A DNA stretch of 64,000 nt from Chloracidobacterium sp. (GCA_016720705.1 JADKKB010000007.1:372001-436000); one strand, 5' to 3'. Numbered from the stretch's first letter, positions 50,850-60,004 are shown. A program made the numbers and translations. The notes: generated from the letters alone by a model not told the origin.

Positions 50850-51959
50850 ATGAAACGAACTATCAAGGGGATCTTTGCGTGTGTGGTTTTGGGGATGATG
50901 CTGATGTGCGTCGTCTCGGCACAGAGCGTGGTCAAATCGGAAAATGCGCAGGATACGTGCATTGTGAAATATACGGCGTTGATCGCCTCAGCACCGAGGA
51001 ATGACGACAACTACGCCGAGCGTGCGCGTTGTCACTACTTCAAAAGCAATGAATTAAGAACGAGTTCGAATGGGCACACCGCCGCATCCGATTCGGAGAT
51101 CGAACTCGCTCTCGCAGACGCACAAAAGGCGATCGACCTAAACCCAAAAAACACGAATGCCTTAAACGTTCGCGGCATCGTTAAGAGTTACAAAGGCGAC
51201 GAGATCGCAGCGAGGGTCGATTTCGATCGTGTGATCGAGCTAGACCCGCGAGCGTTCAAAGCGTACATGAACCGAGGCATAGGGAAAAATCGGCTAAAGG
51301 ATTACGCCGGAGCGATCGCCGATTACACAAAAGTCATTGAGATCGCCACACCGATGTCCGCGACCTATTCCGAACGCGGCATCTCCTATTACAACCTCAG
51401 CAAGAAAAACGAAGCCATCGCCGACTTCAACAAAGCCCTTCAACTGGACCCGAAAAATAAACAAGCGACTGACGCCCTCGCGAAGATAAACAGCACCGCA
51501 ACGACCACGCCCACGCCCACCCGGAGAACCCCAACACCCGCAGAAATTAATGAGCAAGCACGCCAGATCACGCCGGAAATGCGTAAGAAAACGGAGGAGC
51601 TTCAGAGATCTACAAAAGCCTTGGGAGATGCGGCGGACAAACGTTATCCTGATTCTTCAACCCCTAAAACCGACGCCGAGTGGGAAAAGATCGCCGCTGA
51701 CTTTAAGCTGAAGATCGAAGACGCTGTTGAGAAGAAAAAAGATGATGAACTGGCGATAAAGATTTACGGAGAGTTTGACCGGGCAACAGAAAGAGGGCGC
51801 TTTCAACAACCGGTAAAGTATATTCGCCGACAGATCTTGCGAGTAATGTTTCAGAAAGGCGGCTTAAAATTACCCTCATTTGTATTTAAAGAAATGGATA
51901 AGCTGAAATACACCAAAGAGGACAGGTACGTAGTCTTGAACTCAGCGATATATGTCTGA
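50850..51959 (+). CDS. secreted TPR protein
   Basis: The 369-residue protein has a signal peptide (MKRTIKGIFACVVLGMMLMC). At least three tetratricopeptide units follow: ALADAQKAIDLNPKNTNALN, AARVDFDRVIELDPRAFKAY, and ISYYNLSKKNEAIADFNKAL. A threonine/proline linker (TTTPTPTRRTPTPAEI) leads to a charged helical C-terminal domain (ERGRFQQPVKYIRRQILRVM) of unknown fold. It is probably a periplasmic adaptor. Confidence 0.75.
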   Translation: MKRTIKGIFACVVLGMMLMCVVSAQSVVKSENAQDTCIVKYTALIASAPRNDDNYAERARCHYFKSNELRTSSNGHTAASDSEIELALADAQKAIDLNPKNTNALNVRGIVKSYKGDEIAARVDFDRVIELDPRAFKAYMNRGIGKNRLKDYAGAIADYTKVIEIATPMSATYSERGISYYNLSKKNEAIADFNKALQLDPKNKQATDALAKINSTATTTPTPTRRTPTPAEINEQARQITPEMRKKTEELQRSTKALGDAADKRYPDSSTPKTDAEWEKIAADFKLKIEDAVEKKKDDELAIKIYGEFDRATERGRFQQPVKYIRRQILRVMFQKGGLKLPSFVFKEMDKLKYTKEDRYVVLNSAIYV

Positions 51960-52012
51960 TGCCAAACTCTCTTCTTTTCAACCGATGTATGAGATTCCGC
52001 ATTGTTCCGTCG

Positions 52013-52018
52013 TATAAT
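52013..52018 (+). promoter_or_regulatory. -10 element immediately upstream of the M14 peptidase
   Basis: TATAAT (52013-52018) sits seven bases before the ATG at 52026, and the same spacing is seen at the decayed copy (TATAAT 49937-49942, ATG 49951). A transcript starting at the usual distance would be leaderless or almost so. Confidence 0.45.
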
Positions 52019-52025
52019 TGCATCT

Positions 52026-53819
52026 ATGAAAACACTGTCGGCTTTGTTCGTGTTGGGATTTTTGTTTATGGCTAACGTTTATTCGCAGAGCGAGACGGGC
52101 ATATTGCCGCCAGCGTGGCAGACGACTGCGGAGAAGACGAATTACGCGAAGACGAGCACCTACGACGAGGCGGTGGCTTACTCAAAGAAGCTGGCGGCGG
52201 CTTCGGGTGGTTTGATTGTTTATAAGAGCTACGGCAAGAGTGGCGAGGGGCGGGATATGCCTTTGCTGATCGCTGCAAGCGGCAAGGCTTTTACCCCGGA
52301 GATCGCGAGCAAGCAGGGCAAGGCCGTTGTGTTGATACAAGCCGGAATTCACGCGGGCGAGATCGACGGCAAAGACGCCGGGCTCGCACTGCTTCGCGAT
52401 ATTGCGATCACCAAGACTAGACTCGACCTGCTCAAAGACGTCGTCATCCTGTTCGAGGTCATCTACAACGTCGATGGCCACGAAAACTCAAATCCGTTTA
52501 TGCGTATGAACCAGAACGGCCCCGACGAGATGGGCTTTCGTGCCAACGCTTCGAACCTCAACCTCAACCGCGATTATATGAAGGCCGACGCCCCCGAAAC
52601 GCGTGCCTGGCTCGGGTTGTGGAATCGTTGGCGGCCTGACGCATTTGTTGATTGCCACGTTACCGACGGTGCGGACTTTCAATATAATCTCACATACGAA
52701 TACGCACATTTCCAAGAGGTCAACCCGGCGGTAAAGAACTGGATGGACGAGCATTTCGACGGTGTCGTCGTGCCTAACGTAGCAAGTGAGGGCAATCTCC
52801 TGACGCATTACATCGAGTTTGCCGGACGCGAAGTGACGAGTGGTATCGCAACTTTTATTGCCACACCAAGATTCGCGACCGGTTACACCCCGCTCCGAAA
52901 CCGCGCCGGTCTGCTGATCGAAACGCACGTCTACAAACCATACAAGTCTCGAGTTCGCGGCACCTACGACACGTTGCGATATTTTATAGAGGAGATCGGC
53001 AAGTCCAAGGCTTCGCTTTTTGCCGTAAACAAAACAGCGGACGACGAAAGTTCTGCTCTGGGTAGGACCTACGACCGGAATGCTAAATTCCCTATAGTAC
53101 TAGGTGTCACTGATAAAGCGACTGAGATCGCGTTTAAGGGATTGGACTACAGGATCGATGACTCGCCTATATCCGGCGCCAAACGATTAGTTTACGGCAC
53201 GATACCAACTGATTACACGATCAAAAAGTTTGACGACGGCAAGGTCGTCACGGCAGTTGCACCGCCTCTCGCCTACATCGTCCCACCGCAATACAAAGAC
53301 GTCATCGACGTGCTAAAGCTGCACGGTATCAAATTCACTATTTTGAAAAAGGCTCAGACGATGGACGTTGAAAGCTATAAGCTGACCGAACCAAAATGGT
53401 CTACAAACTCATTTGAGAACCGCATCACACTAAGTTGTAAACCTTTGCCGATAGCCGAAACGCGAACATACGCCGCCGGTTCGGTTGTTGTTAGGCTCGA
53501 TCAGGACACTGCAAACGTCGCGATTCACCTGCTCGAACCCGCCGGACCAGATTCATTCGTCTACTGGGGATTTTTTAACTCTATATTCGAACAAAAAGAA
53601 TACGGCGAAAGCTATCAGATAGAAAAAGTCGCTGTCGAGATGCTCGCAAAAGATCCGAAACTTAAAGCCGAGTTCGAAACAAAGTTAAAAGACGAAGGGT
53701 TCGCCAAAAATCCGAGAGCACGCCTCAATTTCTTTTACGAACGCTCACCTTATTACTTAAATCAGAAGATAGGAGTCTATCCGGTTGGTCGGATCATAAG
53801 TCATAACCACCTGCAGTAA
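52026..53819 (+). CDS. M14 family zinc carboxypeptidase
   Basis: The ATG at 52026 gives a signal peptide (MKTLSALFVLGFLFMANVYS) and a 597-residue protein. The zinc motif is IHAGEIDG (HxxE, about residue 105), the third ligand lies in FVDCHVTDG, and NLNRDYMKADAPETRAWL is typical of the M14 fold. The C-terminal half (after about 370) has additional beta domains. It removes C-terminal residues from peptides in the periplasm. No ribosome site is seen; see the TATAAT note. Confidence 0.9.
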   Translation: MKTLSALFVLGFLFMANVYSQSETGILPPAWQTTAEKTNYAKTSTYDEAVAYSKKLAAASGGLIVYKSYGKSGEGRDMPLLIAASGKAFTPEIASKQGKAVVLIQAGIHAGEIDGKDAGLALLRDIAITKTRLDLLKDVVILFEVIYNVDGHENSNPFMRMNQNGPDEMGFRANASNLNLNRDYMKADAPETRAWLGLWNRWRPDAFVDCHVTDGADFQYNLTYEYAHFQEVNPAVKNWMDEHFDGVVVPNVASEGNLLTHYIEFAGREVTSGIATFIATPRFATGYTPLRNRAGLLIETHVYKPYKSRVRGTYDTLRYFIEEIGKSKASLFAVNKTADDESSALGRTYDRNAKFPIVLGVTDKATEIAFKGLDYRIDDSPISGAKRLVYGTIPTDYTIKKFDDGKVVTAVAPPLAYIVPPQYKDVIDVLKLHGIKFTILKKAQTMDVESYKLTEPKWSTNSFENRITLSCKPLPIAETRTYAAGSVVVRLDQDTANVAIHLLEPAGPDSFVYWGFFNSIFEQKEYGESYQIEKVAVEMLAKDPKLKAEFETKLKDEGFAKNPRARLNFFYERSPYYLNQKIGVYPVGRIISHNHLQ

Positions 53820-53831
53820 CGGGTGGTTATG
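53802..53831. repeat. short inverted repeat at the M14 stop
   Basis: CATAACCACC (53802-53811) pairs with GGTGGTTATG (53822-53831) around the stop codon. It is followed by As, not Ts, on the plus strand, so it is not a typical terminator in that direction. Confidence 0.4.
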
Positions 53832-53868
53832 AAAAAAGGCTACCTCACGGCTCGCCCTCTGATTTTTT

Positions 53869-53944
53869 TGGTGGAGATGAGGAGAGTCGAACTCCTGGCC
53901 TCTGCATTGCGAACGCAGCGCTCTGCCAACTGAGCTACATCCCC
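53869..53944 (-). tRNA. tRNA-Ala (CGC anticodon)
   Basis: The cloverleaf is clear on the minus strand: acceptor GGGGATG/CATCTCC, D-arm GCTCAGTTGGCAGAGC, anticodon stem CTGCG/TGCAG with loop TTCGCAA (anticodon CGC), and T-arm with GTTCGACTC. CCA is encoded. Confidence 0.95.
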
Positions 53945-54011
53945 AAGATGGCTGTCTTCCTACAACTGAGAATCGAGATCATCGGTAACGTCAGGGCAAA
54001 TTCTCGATCGT

Positions 54012-54266
54012 TCAGTTTATCGCTCCAGCGGGCAACAACGAACCTTTCGGATCTGAAGCGTACGCATATCCGTCCTCGATCTTGCCGATGATGCCGTGAA
54101 ACGTGATATCCTCGCCGCCGAGCACGACCACAACGTCGCCCGGGCTGACCTGTTTTTCGTTCACTGCAAACTTTATAATGGTGGCGTTCCCGTTTTCTGC
54201 GGAAACCGATTCGTATTCGAATGAATCAGCATTAAAGCTGAGCGTCTGACAAAATGAAACTTCCAT
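54012..54266 (-). CDS. small hypothetical beta-rich protein
   Basis: The 84-residue soluble protein begins MEVSFCQTLSFNADSFEYES and contains VSPGDVVVVLGGEDITFHGI, suggesting a small barrel. There is no signal peptide. It is close to tRNA-Ala downstream and a secreted protein upstream. No family is recognised. Confidence 0.5.
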   Translation of the reverse strand: MEVSFCQTLSFNADSFEYESVSAENGNATIIKFAVNEKQVSPGDVVVVLGGEDITFHGIIGKIEDGYAYASDPKGSLLPAGAIN

Positions 54267-54322
54267 AATCCCAAGTCTATCGTTTTGTTAACGCATAGTC
54301 TAAACGACCCCGTGCATAAAGA

Positions 54323-54691
54323 TTAACGCCATGCACAAACCTTAGCACGATCATTCTGCCAACACGCACCATTGCGCGTGAGCGTGCCTAGCGGAGATTG
54401 GGCGTGGGTGGCCATTGGATCTTCGTTCCAATATCCCTCAGCGCTGTTCCCGTTTACATTGACGTATGCAAAATACCCGTGTTTCTTAAGATCATAGACC
54501 TGGAACGAACCGCCCTTTGCGAGATCGACCCGGCAGCTACCGGAAATATATTTTTTTCCATCAACTTCGAGAAGACAACGGCCAGGCTTCAACATACTCG
54601 GTTCGCCGACTTTCGACCTCAAAGGCTTCGACGCAAATGCAACACTGCAAGCCAACACAAATATTAATGCAACAAGAATTATTGATTTCAT
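54323..54691 (-). CDS. secreted hypothetical protein
   Basis: The 122-residue protein has a signal peptide (MKSIILVALIFVLACSVAFA). The mature part contains four cysteines, likely two disulfides (GRCLLEVDGKKYISGSC and a GACWQNDRAKVCAW end). The fold is a compact beta domain resembling small secreted proteins; the role is unknown. Confidence 0.6.
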   Translation of the reverse strand: MKSIILVALIFVLACSVAFASKPLRSKVGEPSMLKPGRCLLEVDGKKYISGSCRVDLAKGGSFQVYDLKKHGYFAYVNVNGNSAEGYWNEDPMATHAQSPLGTLTRNGACWQNDRAKVCAWR

Positions 54692-54747
54692 AATTTAACT
54701 CACTTCCAATCCTTATTAGAGTAAAAACACCCGACCTTTTTAGCATA

Positions 54748-55965
54748 TTATTCAGCCGCTTTCAAGATTCGAAAATCAACCGAGATCGCGTCGTGATCTG
54801 AGAGTGGAACTCCATTGCTATCGGTCAATTCACCGATGGTTTTCGGCATTGTACCCGGTACGATCTCAATGCCCCGGGCCGCGAACCAATCAAGCCGGAC
54901 CGACACCTTTCCTCCCACGCGCCCGGCAGCCCAAAATATGAACGGAAAGCACCATTCCGGTACCCAGTCGCGCAAGTTCGTGTTCTTTTCGATGCTCTCG
55001 ATATGATAATGCAGTGTTCCCGCCCCGATCTCGTTTAGTGACTTGTATTCGAATCCGCGTGCCTCTAGCATCGAAAAAAGCGGTCGTTCAAAAAATCGCT
55101 CCGGGTGCGGCAGATGATTGAGTGCCACGTTTTTCGGCCCCATCGCGACACGGCGAAAATAGCCGAAGATCGCTCTTGTACCGCTTTGCGAATTAAATCC
55201 GGTCGTATTCCAATCGCCGCCGATAAGCACCGGCAATTGATCGAGGGTCTCAAGGTGGTCGAGAACTATCTTGATCTGCATCTTTCGGTGAGCACGTGAG
55301 CAATGTGCGTCGAGATGGATCGTCACCGCCCGAAACTTTCCTGCCGGATGTTCGATGTCAGCAAAAAGCGCACGGAGACTGCCGAGACGCTTTTCTTTAC
55401 CCCACATCTTGTCCTTACCGTTTGGCAGAGGTACCGCGTGGATATTAGACATCGGGTAACGCGAAAACATCGCAAGCCCGTGTATCGAAAGCGTGTTATC
55501 TCCATCCACCGCCGATTCGACGCCGCTTCCCTTTTGAAGAGCAACGTAAACCGGCGCAAATGCGTAGTTCATTTTCAGTTCTTGTGCGATCTGCTGTGCC
55601 ACAAAGCGATTGCCGCTTCGGGCCATCCCGTGATCAAGTTCGGTCAGTAGCAGCACGTCTTTATTTTTTAGCTCTTTGTGATGTTTTAGGGCATCGACGA
55701 TGCCGTCGAAGATATTCCCGCGTTCGATATTCCATGCAAGAGCTTGAACATTGCCGGCATCTGCCGCATCGGAGGTGTGCTCGGAAAAATTCTCGCCGAC
55801 AACGGCATTCAGCACACGCTCCGCCTCGTCTCTGATCTCGGCCCAGATAGGCGAAGCGTGCATTTCCCTTGTCGATTCGAACTTCAAAAGCTCGGGAAAA
55901 TGCTTGTTTAGATCGTGGTCGAGCATCGATGGCGGATCTATCTGATGGGCTGTTTGCTCTGGCAT
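54748..55965 (-). CDS. endonuclease/exonuclease/phosphatase family protein
   Basis: The 405-residue protein has a leader of about 70 residues and then an EEP fold: ALAWNIERGN, LLLTELDHGMARSGN, AVTIHLDAHCS, IGGDWNTTGF, LDWFAARGIEIVP and SDHDAISVDF. These are the metal-binding and catalytic segments of DNase I-like phosphodiesterases. There is no signal peptide, so it is presumably cytoplasmic. The substrate (nucleic acid, lipid or inositol phosphate) cannot be told. The ribosome site is weak. Confidence 0.88.
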   Translation of the reverse strand: MPEQTAHQIDPPSMLDHDLNKHFPELLKFESTREMHASPIWAEIRDEAERVLNAVVGENFSEHTSDAADAGNVQALAWNIERGNIFDGIVDALKHHKELKNKDVLLLTELDHGMARSGNRFVAQQIAQELKMNYAFAPVYVALQKGSGVESAVDGDNTLSIHGLAMFSRYPMSNIHAVPLPNGKDKMWGKEKRLGSLRALFADIEHPAGKFRAVTIHLDAHCSRAHRKMQIKIVLDHLETLDQLPVLIGGDWNTTGFNSQSGTRAIFGYFRRVAMGPKNVALNHLPHPERFFERPLFSMLEARGFEYKSLNEIGAGTLHYHIESIEKNTNLRDWVPEWCFPFIFWAAGRVGGKVSVRLDWFAARGIEIVPGTMPKTIGELTDSNGVPLSDHDAISVDFRILKAAE

Positions 55966-56047
55966 AAAAAGACCTAGAATACGCGAGCCTCCTGCAAAAG
56001 AAAAGGACGGTCACCAACCGCCCAAAGGTTTAAGATTGATCGTTTCA

Positions 56048-57259
56048 TCAATCGTCGTATCTTTCCTTTACCGGTGCAACAGCGAGAAAATCGTTGGTGA
56101 TCCGCTTAGTGTATTGCCCCATCAGTTCGTAAACGCGCTTCTGATCGTCGGAGCAGAAGATCAGGCCGACGTGCTTGGATTTATTTACTCGATAGACGAT
56201 CTCGGGATCCGAGTAATGCGACGTGTCCGGCGCGTCAGTGTTAGCGAGTGCGAGTGTGATGCCGGCAAAGTCCCGTCGGAGCTTCGGCAGTTTATACGGC
56301 CGTTCATCGGTGGCGGTCTCAAGTTTTGCCCATTCTCGCCAGAGGTTGAAGTTGCAGGCGTGTTCGAGCACGTTGGCGATATATGCTCCACCGACGCGAC
56401 AGGCGACTTCCAGTAGATAAAATTCTCCGGTGTCGTCGCTCTGCAAAAATTCAGCGTGCGTCACGCCTCGGTCGTATTCAAAGGCCATAAGCAGTGCTCG
56501 ATTCATTACTTCGAGTTGCTTTCGCTGTTTCGATCGGTATGGGACGATGGATGACGTAAATACTCCGCCATAATGCGAGACTTCAAATGGCGTTGTCCCG
56601 TACTGGCTGACGCCGCAGGCGACCACCTTGCCATTACAAACCACCGAATCGATGTGAAAAACGTGGCCTTTGATAAATCGTTCGATCACAAACTGTGAAG
56701 GATGATCGCGCCAGTTATTGCGATTATCGAGGTCGTTAAGCACATCCCAAACCTCTTCGGCGGTGTCGCATTTGCGAATGCCAAATGCTGAGACCTCGTG
56801 CCGCGGTTTTACGACCCAAGGGGCAGGCACTGTCTTTAGAAACTTATCTATTTTTTCGGTGTTGAACGCACCAATATATTCCGGACACGGTATTCCCGAC
56901 TTTGACGCCAAATTACGCATCGTCAACTTGTCCCGAAATCGCCTAAGGTATGAACTGCCCATACCGTCGATCTGTAGATGTTCGCGGGCAAGAGAGGCGG
57001 TTATCACGTCAAATTCGTCAAGCCCGACAATACGGTCGATCGGCCTCGAACCGGCTAGATTGGTCACGGCCCTGACATAATCAACTGGTTGAGCGTTATC
57101 CTCGACTGTCGTGACCTCATCGATACAGGACCATACCCAGTCGTGATCGAGCAGTTGTTCCCGTGTCACGAGCGTGACGTACCAACCTGCCTTGTGAGCC
57201 TCTTCTAAAAATTCGTTTCCCTTAAACTCACTCGCGATGCATACAATATGATCCTGCAT
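56048..57259 (-). CDS. ATP-grasp carboxylate-amine ligase-like protein
   Basis: From MQDHIVCIASEFKGN (57259; a start at 57280 is possible) the 403-residue protein has an N-terminal pre-ATP domain. The ATP-grasp core follows: LTMRNLASKSGIPCPEYIGA, APWVVKPRHEVSAFGIRKC, FVIERFIKGHVFHIDSVVC, and ...FYLLEVACRVGGAYIANV. Such ligases join a carboxylate to an amine, hydroxyl or thiol with ATP. The natural substrate is unknown. Confidence 0.85.
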   Translation of the reverse strand: MQDHIVCIASEFKGNEFLEEAHKAGWYVTLVTREQLLDHDWVWSCIDEVTTVEDNAQPVDYVRAVTNLAGSRPIDRIVGLDEFDVITASLAREHLQIDGMGSSYLRRFRDKLTMRNLASKSGIPCPEYIGAFNTEKIDKFLKTVPAPWVVKPRHEVSAFGIRKCDTAEEVWDVLNDLDNRNNWRDHPSQFVIERFIKGHVFHIDSVVCNGKVVACGVSQYGTTPFEVSHYGGVFTSSIVPYRSKQRKQLEVMNRALLMAFEYDRGVTHAEFLQSDDTGEFYLLEVACRVGGAYIANVLEHACNFNLWREWAKLETATDERPYKLPKLRRDFAGITLALANTDAPDTSHYSDPEIVYRVNKSKHVGLIFCSDDQKRVYELMGQYTKRITNDFLAVAPVKERYDD

Positions 57260-57406
57260 AAATTCCGTCGGTAAAACCATTTATACACCGTCAGTTTCTG
57301 AGATGCTGATTTTATTTTGAATGAAAAGAATGGCACAATCTAGCCTTAATTTCAACGTATTTTGACCGCGTCCGTTTTCACGCCGACAAGGAAGTTTAGC
57401 AGTATT

Positions 57407-58105
57407 ATGGGTGATATCGATCTCGTCAATTTAATCAGTCACTTAGTCGTTTATATGGTGGTCTTGCTTCTGGCGATTTCCGCCCACGAGGCCGGACACG
57501 CCTGGATGTCTTACAAATACGGCGATGACACCGCATTTATGCTCGGCCGAGTCACGCTCAACCCCGTCAAGCATACTGACCCTATCGGCACACTTTTGAT
57601 TCCTATACTGGGATTTGTCTTAGGTTCGGCGGGAGGTGCGTTGGGTAGCATTCCACTAATTGGGTGGGGCATACCGACGCCTGTAAATCCGCGAAAGTGG
57701 ACAAAATACAAGCAGGCGAATGTAATGGTCTCGATCGCGGGCATCGGTGCCAATCTAATACTTGCGACGATCGGATTTGTGATATTCAAGTCACTTCTTG
57801 AGTTTCACGTCATTACTGCTGAAAATATCGATTCGGGCTTAATGAAGCCACTGATCATTTTCCTGCAATATATGATCATGCTCAACGTCTCGCTCGCGGT
57901 GTTCAATCTTCTACCGTTTCCGCCGCTTGACGGCAGCAAGGTCTTATCGACATTTTTGCCTGCGAGTTTTCAGCCGGTTTTTGCGTTGATGGAGCAATAT
58001 GGTTTCCTGATCCTTATGCTTTTGGTTTACTGGGGCGTGATCGGTGTCATTATTCGGCCGGTCTTTAGCCTTGTGCAATATTTGCTCCTCACTCCCTGGT
58101 TTTAG
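57407..58105 (+). CDS. site-2 protease family (M50) membrane peptidase
   Basis: The start at 57407 (MGDIDLVNLISHLVVYMVVL) is preferred over a TTG at 57362. The 232-residue membrane metallopeptidase has the zinc motif HEAGHAW in the first helix and the third ligand region NLLPFPPLDGSKVL in a later helix. It has four to five transmembrane helices. It likely performs regulated intramembrane proteolysis and could release anti-sigma factors. It lies 3 bases upstream of trpS. Confidence 0.87.
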   Translation: MGDIDLVNLISHLVVYMVVLLLAISAHEAGHAWMSYKYGDDTAFMLGRVTLNPVKHTDPIGTLLIPILGFVLGSAGGALGSIPLIGWGIPTPVNPRKWTKYKQANVMVSIAGIGANLILATIGFVIFKSLLEFHVITAENIDSGLMKPLIIFLQYMIMLNVSLAVFNLLPFPPLDGSKVLSTFLPASFQPVFALMEQYGFLILMLLVYWGVIGVIIRPVFSLVQYLLLTPWF

Positions 58106-58108
58106 TTT

Positions 58109-59212
58109 ATGAAGAAACGCATTTTCAGCGGTGCTCAGCCGACAGGTGAGCTACATATCGGGAATTATCTCGGCGCTCTCAAGAATTGGGTGGCATTGCA
58201 GGACGAGTACGAATCGTTTTACTGCATTGTAAATCTCCACGCAATAACCTTACCGCAGGACCCACAAAGTCTCAGGCAAAAGACGCTCGACCTCGCTCGA
58301 ATATATCTCGCCGCAGGTGTTGACCCTAAAAAGGCGACGATATTTATCCAGTCCGACGTTCCCGAACACGCCGAGTTGACCTGGGTTCTATCGTGCATTG
58401 CCCGAATGGGCGAGCTCGAGCGGATGACGCAGTTCAAAGACAAAACTAGGAAATATAGGGATGAATCGGGTTCAGGAGATGGAAAAGGTTCGGGTTATGG
58501 AGGTGGTCACGGTTCAGGCGGGGGATACGGTGATGGAACCGGAGATGGTTCTGGAAATCGACACGAGTCGGAAATACGGGCGAAGCAGAGGGCCGGTGTC
58601 GGGCTGTTTACTTATCCGATCTTGATGGCTGCCGACATTCTGCTTTATCAAACCGACCTTGTGCCGGTCGGGCAAGATCAAAAACAACATCTCGAACTAA
58701 GCCGCGATCTGGCAATACGTTTCAACCGCGATTTTGGCGATACATTCAAAGTTCCGGAGCCTTTCATCCCAAAGGCGGGAGCGAATATTAAATCCTTACA
58801 GGATCCTGCGAAAAAGATGTCGAAATCAGACGAGAATCCGAATGGTTCGATATTCTTGCTTGACGATGCCGATACGATCACGAAAAAGATCAAAAAGGCC
58901 GTTACAGATTCGGGCACCGAGATCAGCTTTGACGAATCTAGACCGGCGATCGCCAATCTTTTAACGATCTATCAGTTACTTACCGGAAAGTCCGCCGAGG
59001 ATTGTGTTGCTAATTTCGAAGGCAAAGGCTACGGCCAGTTCAAAGGCGAACTCGCCGAGGCAACTATCGAATTCCTACGGCCTTTCCAGGAACGCATTAA
59101 AGAATATGACGACGCCACGCTCGGCAATATCCTCAAATCCGGAGCCGAAAAAGCCCGTTCGATAGCAGCGGAAACATTGAAAGATGTCTATTCTCGTACC
59201 GGAATTCGTTAG
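58109..59212 (+). CDS. trpS: tryptophanyl-tRNA synthetase with Gly-rich insertion
   Basis: The 367-residue class I synthetase has IFSGAQPTGELHIGNYLGAL (HIGH-like motif) and KKMSKSDENPNGSIFLLDDA (KMSKS). An unusual low-complexity insert of about 40 residues (118-157; DESGSGDGKGSGYGG...) lies between MTQFKDKTRKYR and VGLFTYPILMAADILLYQTD, where homologs have only a few residues. Core catalytic segments are intact, so it should charge tRNA-Trp. It is tightly linked to the site-2 protease gene. Confidence 0.94.
   Translation: MKKRIFSGAQPTGELHIGNYLGALKNWVALQDEYESFYCIVNLHAITLPQDPQSLRQKTLDLARIYLAAGVDPKKATIFIQSDVPEHAELTWVLSCIARMGELERMTQFKDKTRKYRDESGSGDGKGSGYGGGHGSGGGYGDGTGDGSGNRHESEIRAKQRAGVGLFTYPILMAADILLYQTDLVPVGQDQKQHLELSRDLAIRFNRDFGDTFKVPEPFIPKAGANIKSLQDPAKKMSKSDENPNGSIFLLDDADTITKKIKKAVTDSGTEISFDESRPAIANLLTIYQLLTGKSAEDCVANFEGKGYGQFKGELAEATIEFLRPFQERIKEYDDATLGNILKSGAEKARSIAAETLKDVYSRTGIR
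58460..58579 (+). repeat. Gly/Ser/Asp-rich low-complexity coding insert in trpS
   Basis: Reiterated GGNTCNGGN-type codons encode a stretch rich in Gly, Ser, Asp, His and Tyr. The base pattern (GGTTCAGG, GGTTATGG, GGAGATGG) suggests expansion by slippage. Confidence 0.75.
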
Positions 59213-59245
59213 TGTTAATGGCGAGATTTGTAAGTAAGGTTCAAA

Positions 59246-59638
59246 ATGAAAATGAAACTAACTTTCCTGACAACATTGATCCTGCTGGTCAGTTTCGCTT
59301 GCACCAGCTACGACGCGTTCATGACCGAATATGACAATGTCTCCAAAGAGACTGCCCAGATCATTGATAAAGAACCAAACAAGGGCGGACTCGATAAGGC
59401 GGATGAGTATCTAAAGGCACAAACGGTGATGCTAAAGAAAAAGCTTGCCGAAACGACATCGTGCGAGGTGCTCAAAGAGCAAAAGAAGAAATATTCGCCG
59501 CTTCTCGACACGACTTCGGCCAGATTTTCCGATTTGGGTAATAAACACACTGCGATCAGCAAAGAGATCGGAAGATTCAGAACACGAATGATGGTGATCT
59601 TGGTCGAACACTATCGTTCAGCAGACAATTGCCAATAA
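59246..59638 (+). CDS. small lipoprotein, hypothetical
   Basis: The 130-residue protein has lipobox LVSFAC (cysteine about residue 19). A helical, charged mature part follows (CTSYDAFMTEYDNVSKETAQ, then TMVMLKKKL-type helices and FSDLGNKHTAISKEIGRF). It is likely an anchored coiled-coil protein. A probable ArsC-like selenoprotein gene starts twelve bases downstream. Confidence 0.6.
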   Translation: MKMKLTFLTTLILLVSFACTSYDAFMTEYDNVSKETAQIIDKEPNKGGLDKADEYLKAQTVMLKKKLAETTSCEVLKEQKKKYSPLLDTTSARFSDLGNKHTAISKEIGRFRTRMMVILVEHYRSADNCQ

Positions 59639-59650
59639 TAATATTATAGA

Positions 59651-60004
59651 ATGCCCAACATCATCGTTTACGAAAAACCTACCTGAACGACCTGCCGCAA
59701 TCTTGCGACGCTGTTTCGTGAAAACGGCATAGATCACGACAAGGTCAACTACTTTAGCCAACCGTTTACCGAGGATGATCTCGGCAAACTGATCGCCAAG
59801 ACGGGCTTGCGTCCGTTTGATGCACTTAGAAAGGGCGATGCGGCGGTCAAGGAATCCGGCATAACTGTCGAAACGCCTGACGACGATGTCATAGCTCTGA
59901 TGGTAAAGTTTCCCAACACCCTTCAGCGTCCGATCGTCGAGGTCGGGGAGCGTGCCGTTCTTGCCCGTCCGATCGAAAGGGCATTGGAACTGCTAAAGAA
60001 GTAA
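59651..60004 (+). CDS. ArsC/Spx-family protein, probable selenoprotein (TGA at codon 12)
   Basis: The ATG at 59651 reads MPNIIVYEKPT then TGA at 59684-59686, then TTCRNLATLFRENGIDHDKV continuing uninterrupted to TAA at 60004 (117 residues if TGA is read through). The TGA falls exactly where ArsC/Spx-like proteins have the active-site cysteine (KPT-C-TTC, matching Cys12 of ArsC), giving a U-x-x-C redox motif. Downstream family features are intact (LIAKTGLRPFDALRKGD, FPNTLQRPIVEVGERAVLAR). Absence of other lesions argues against a pseudogene and for selenocysteine. I see only a weak stem-loop just after the TGA, so a SECIS is unconfirmed. Confidence 0.7.

Noticed and set aside
53802..53831. Terminator for the M14 peptidase
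   Set aside because: The hairpin is followed by As rather than Ts on the coding strand, so it does not meet the intrinsic terminator pattern.
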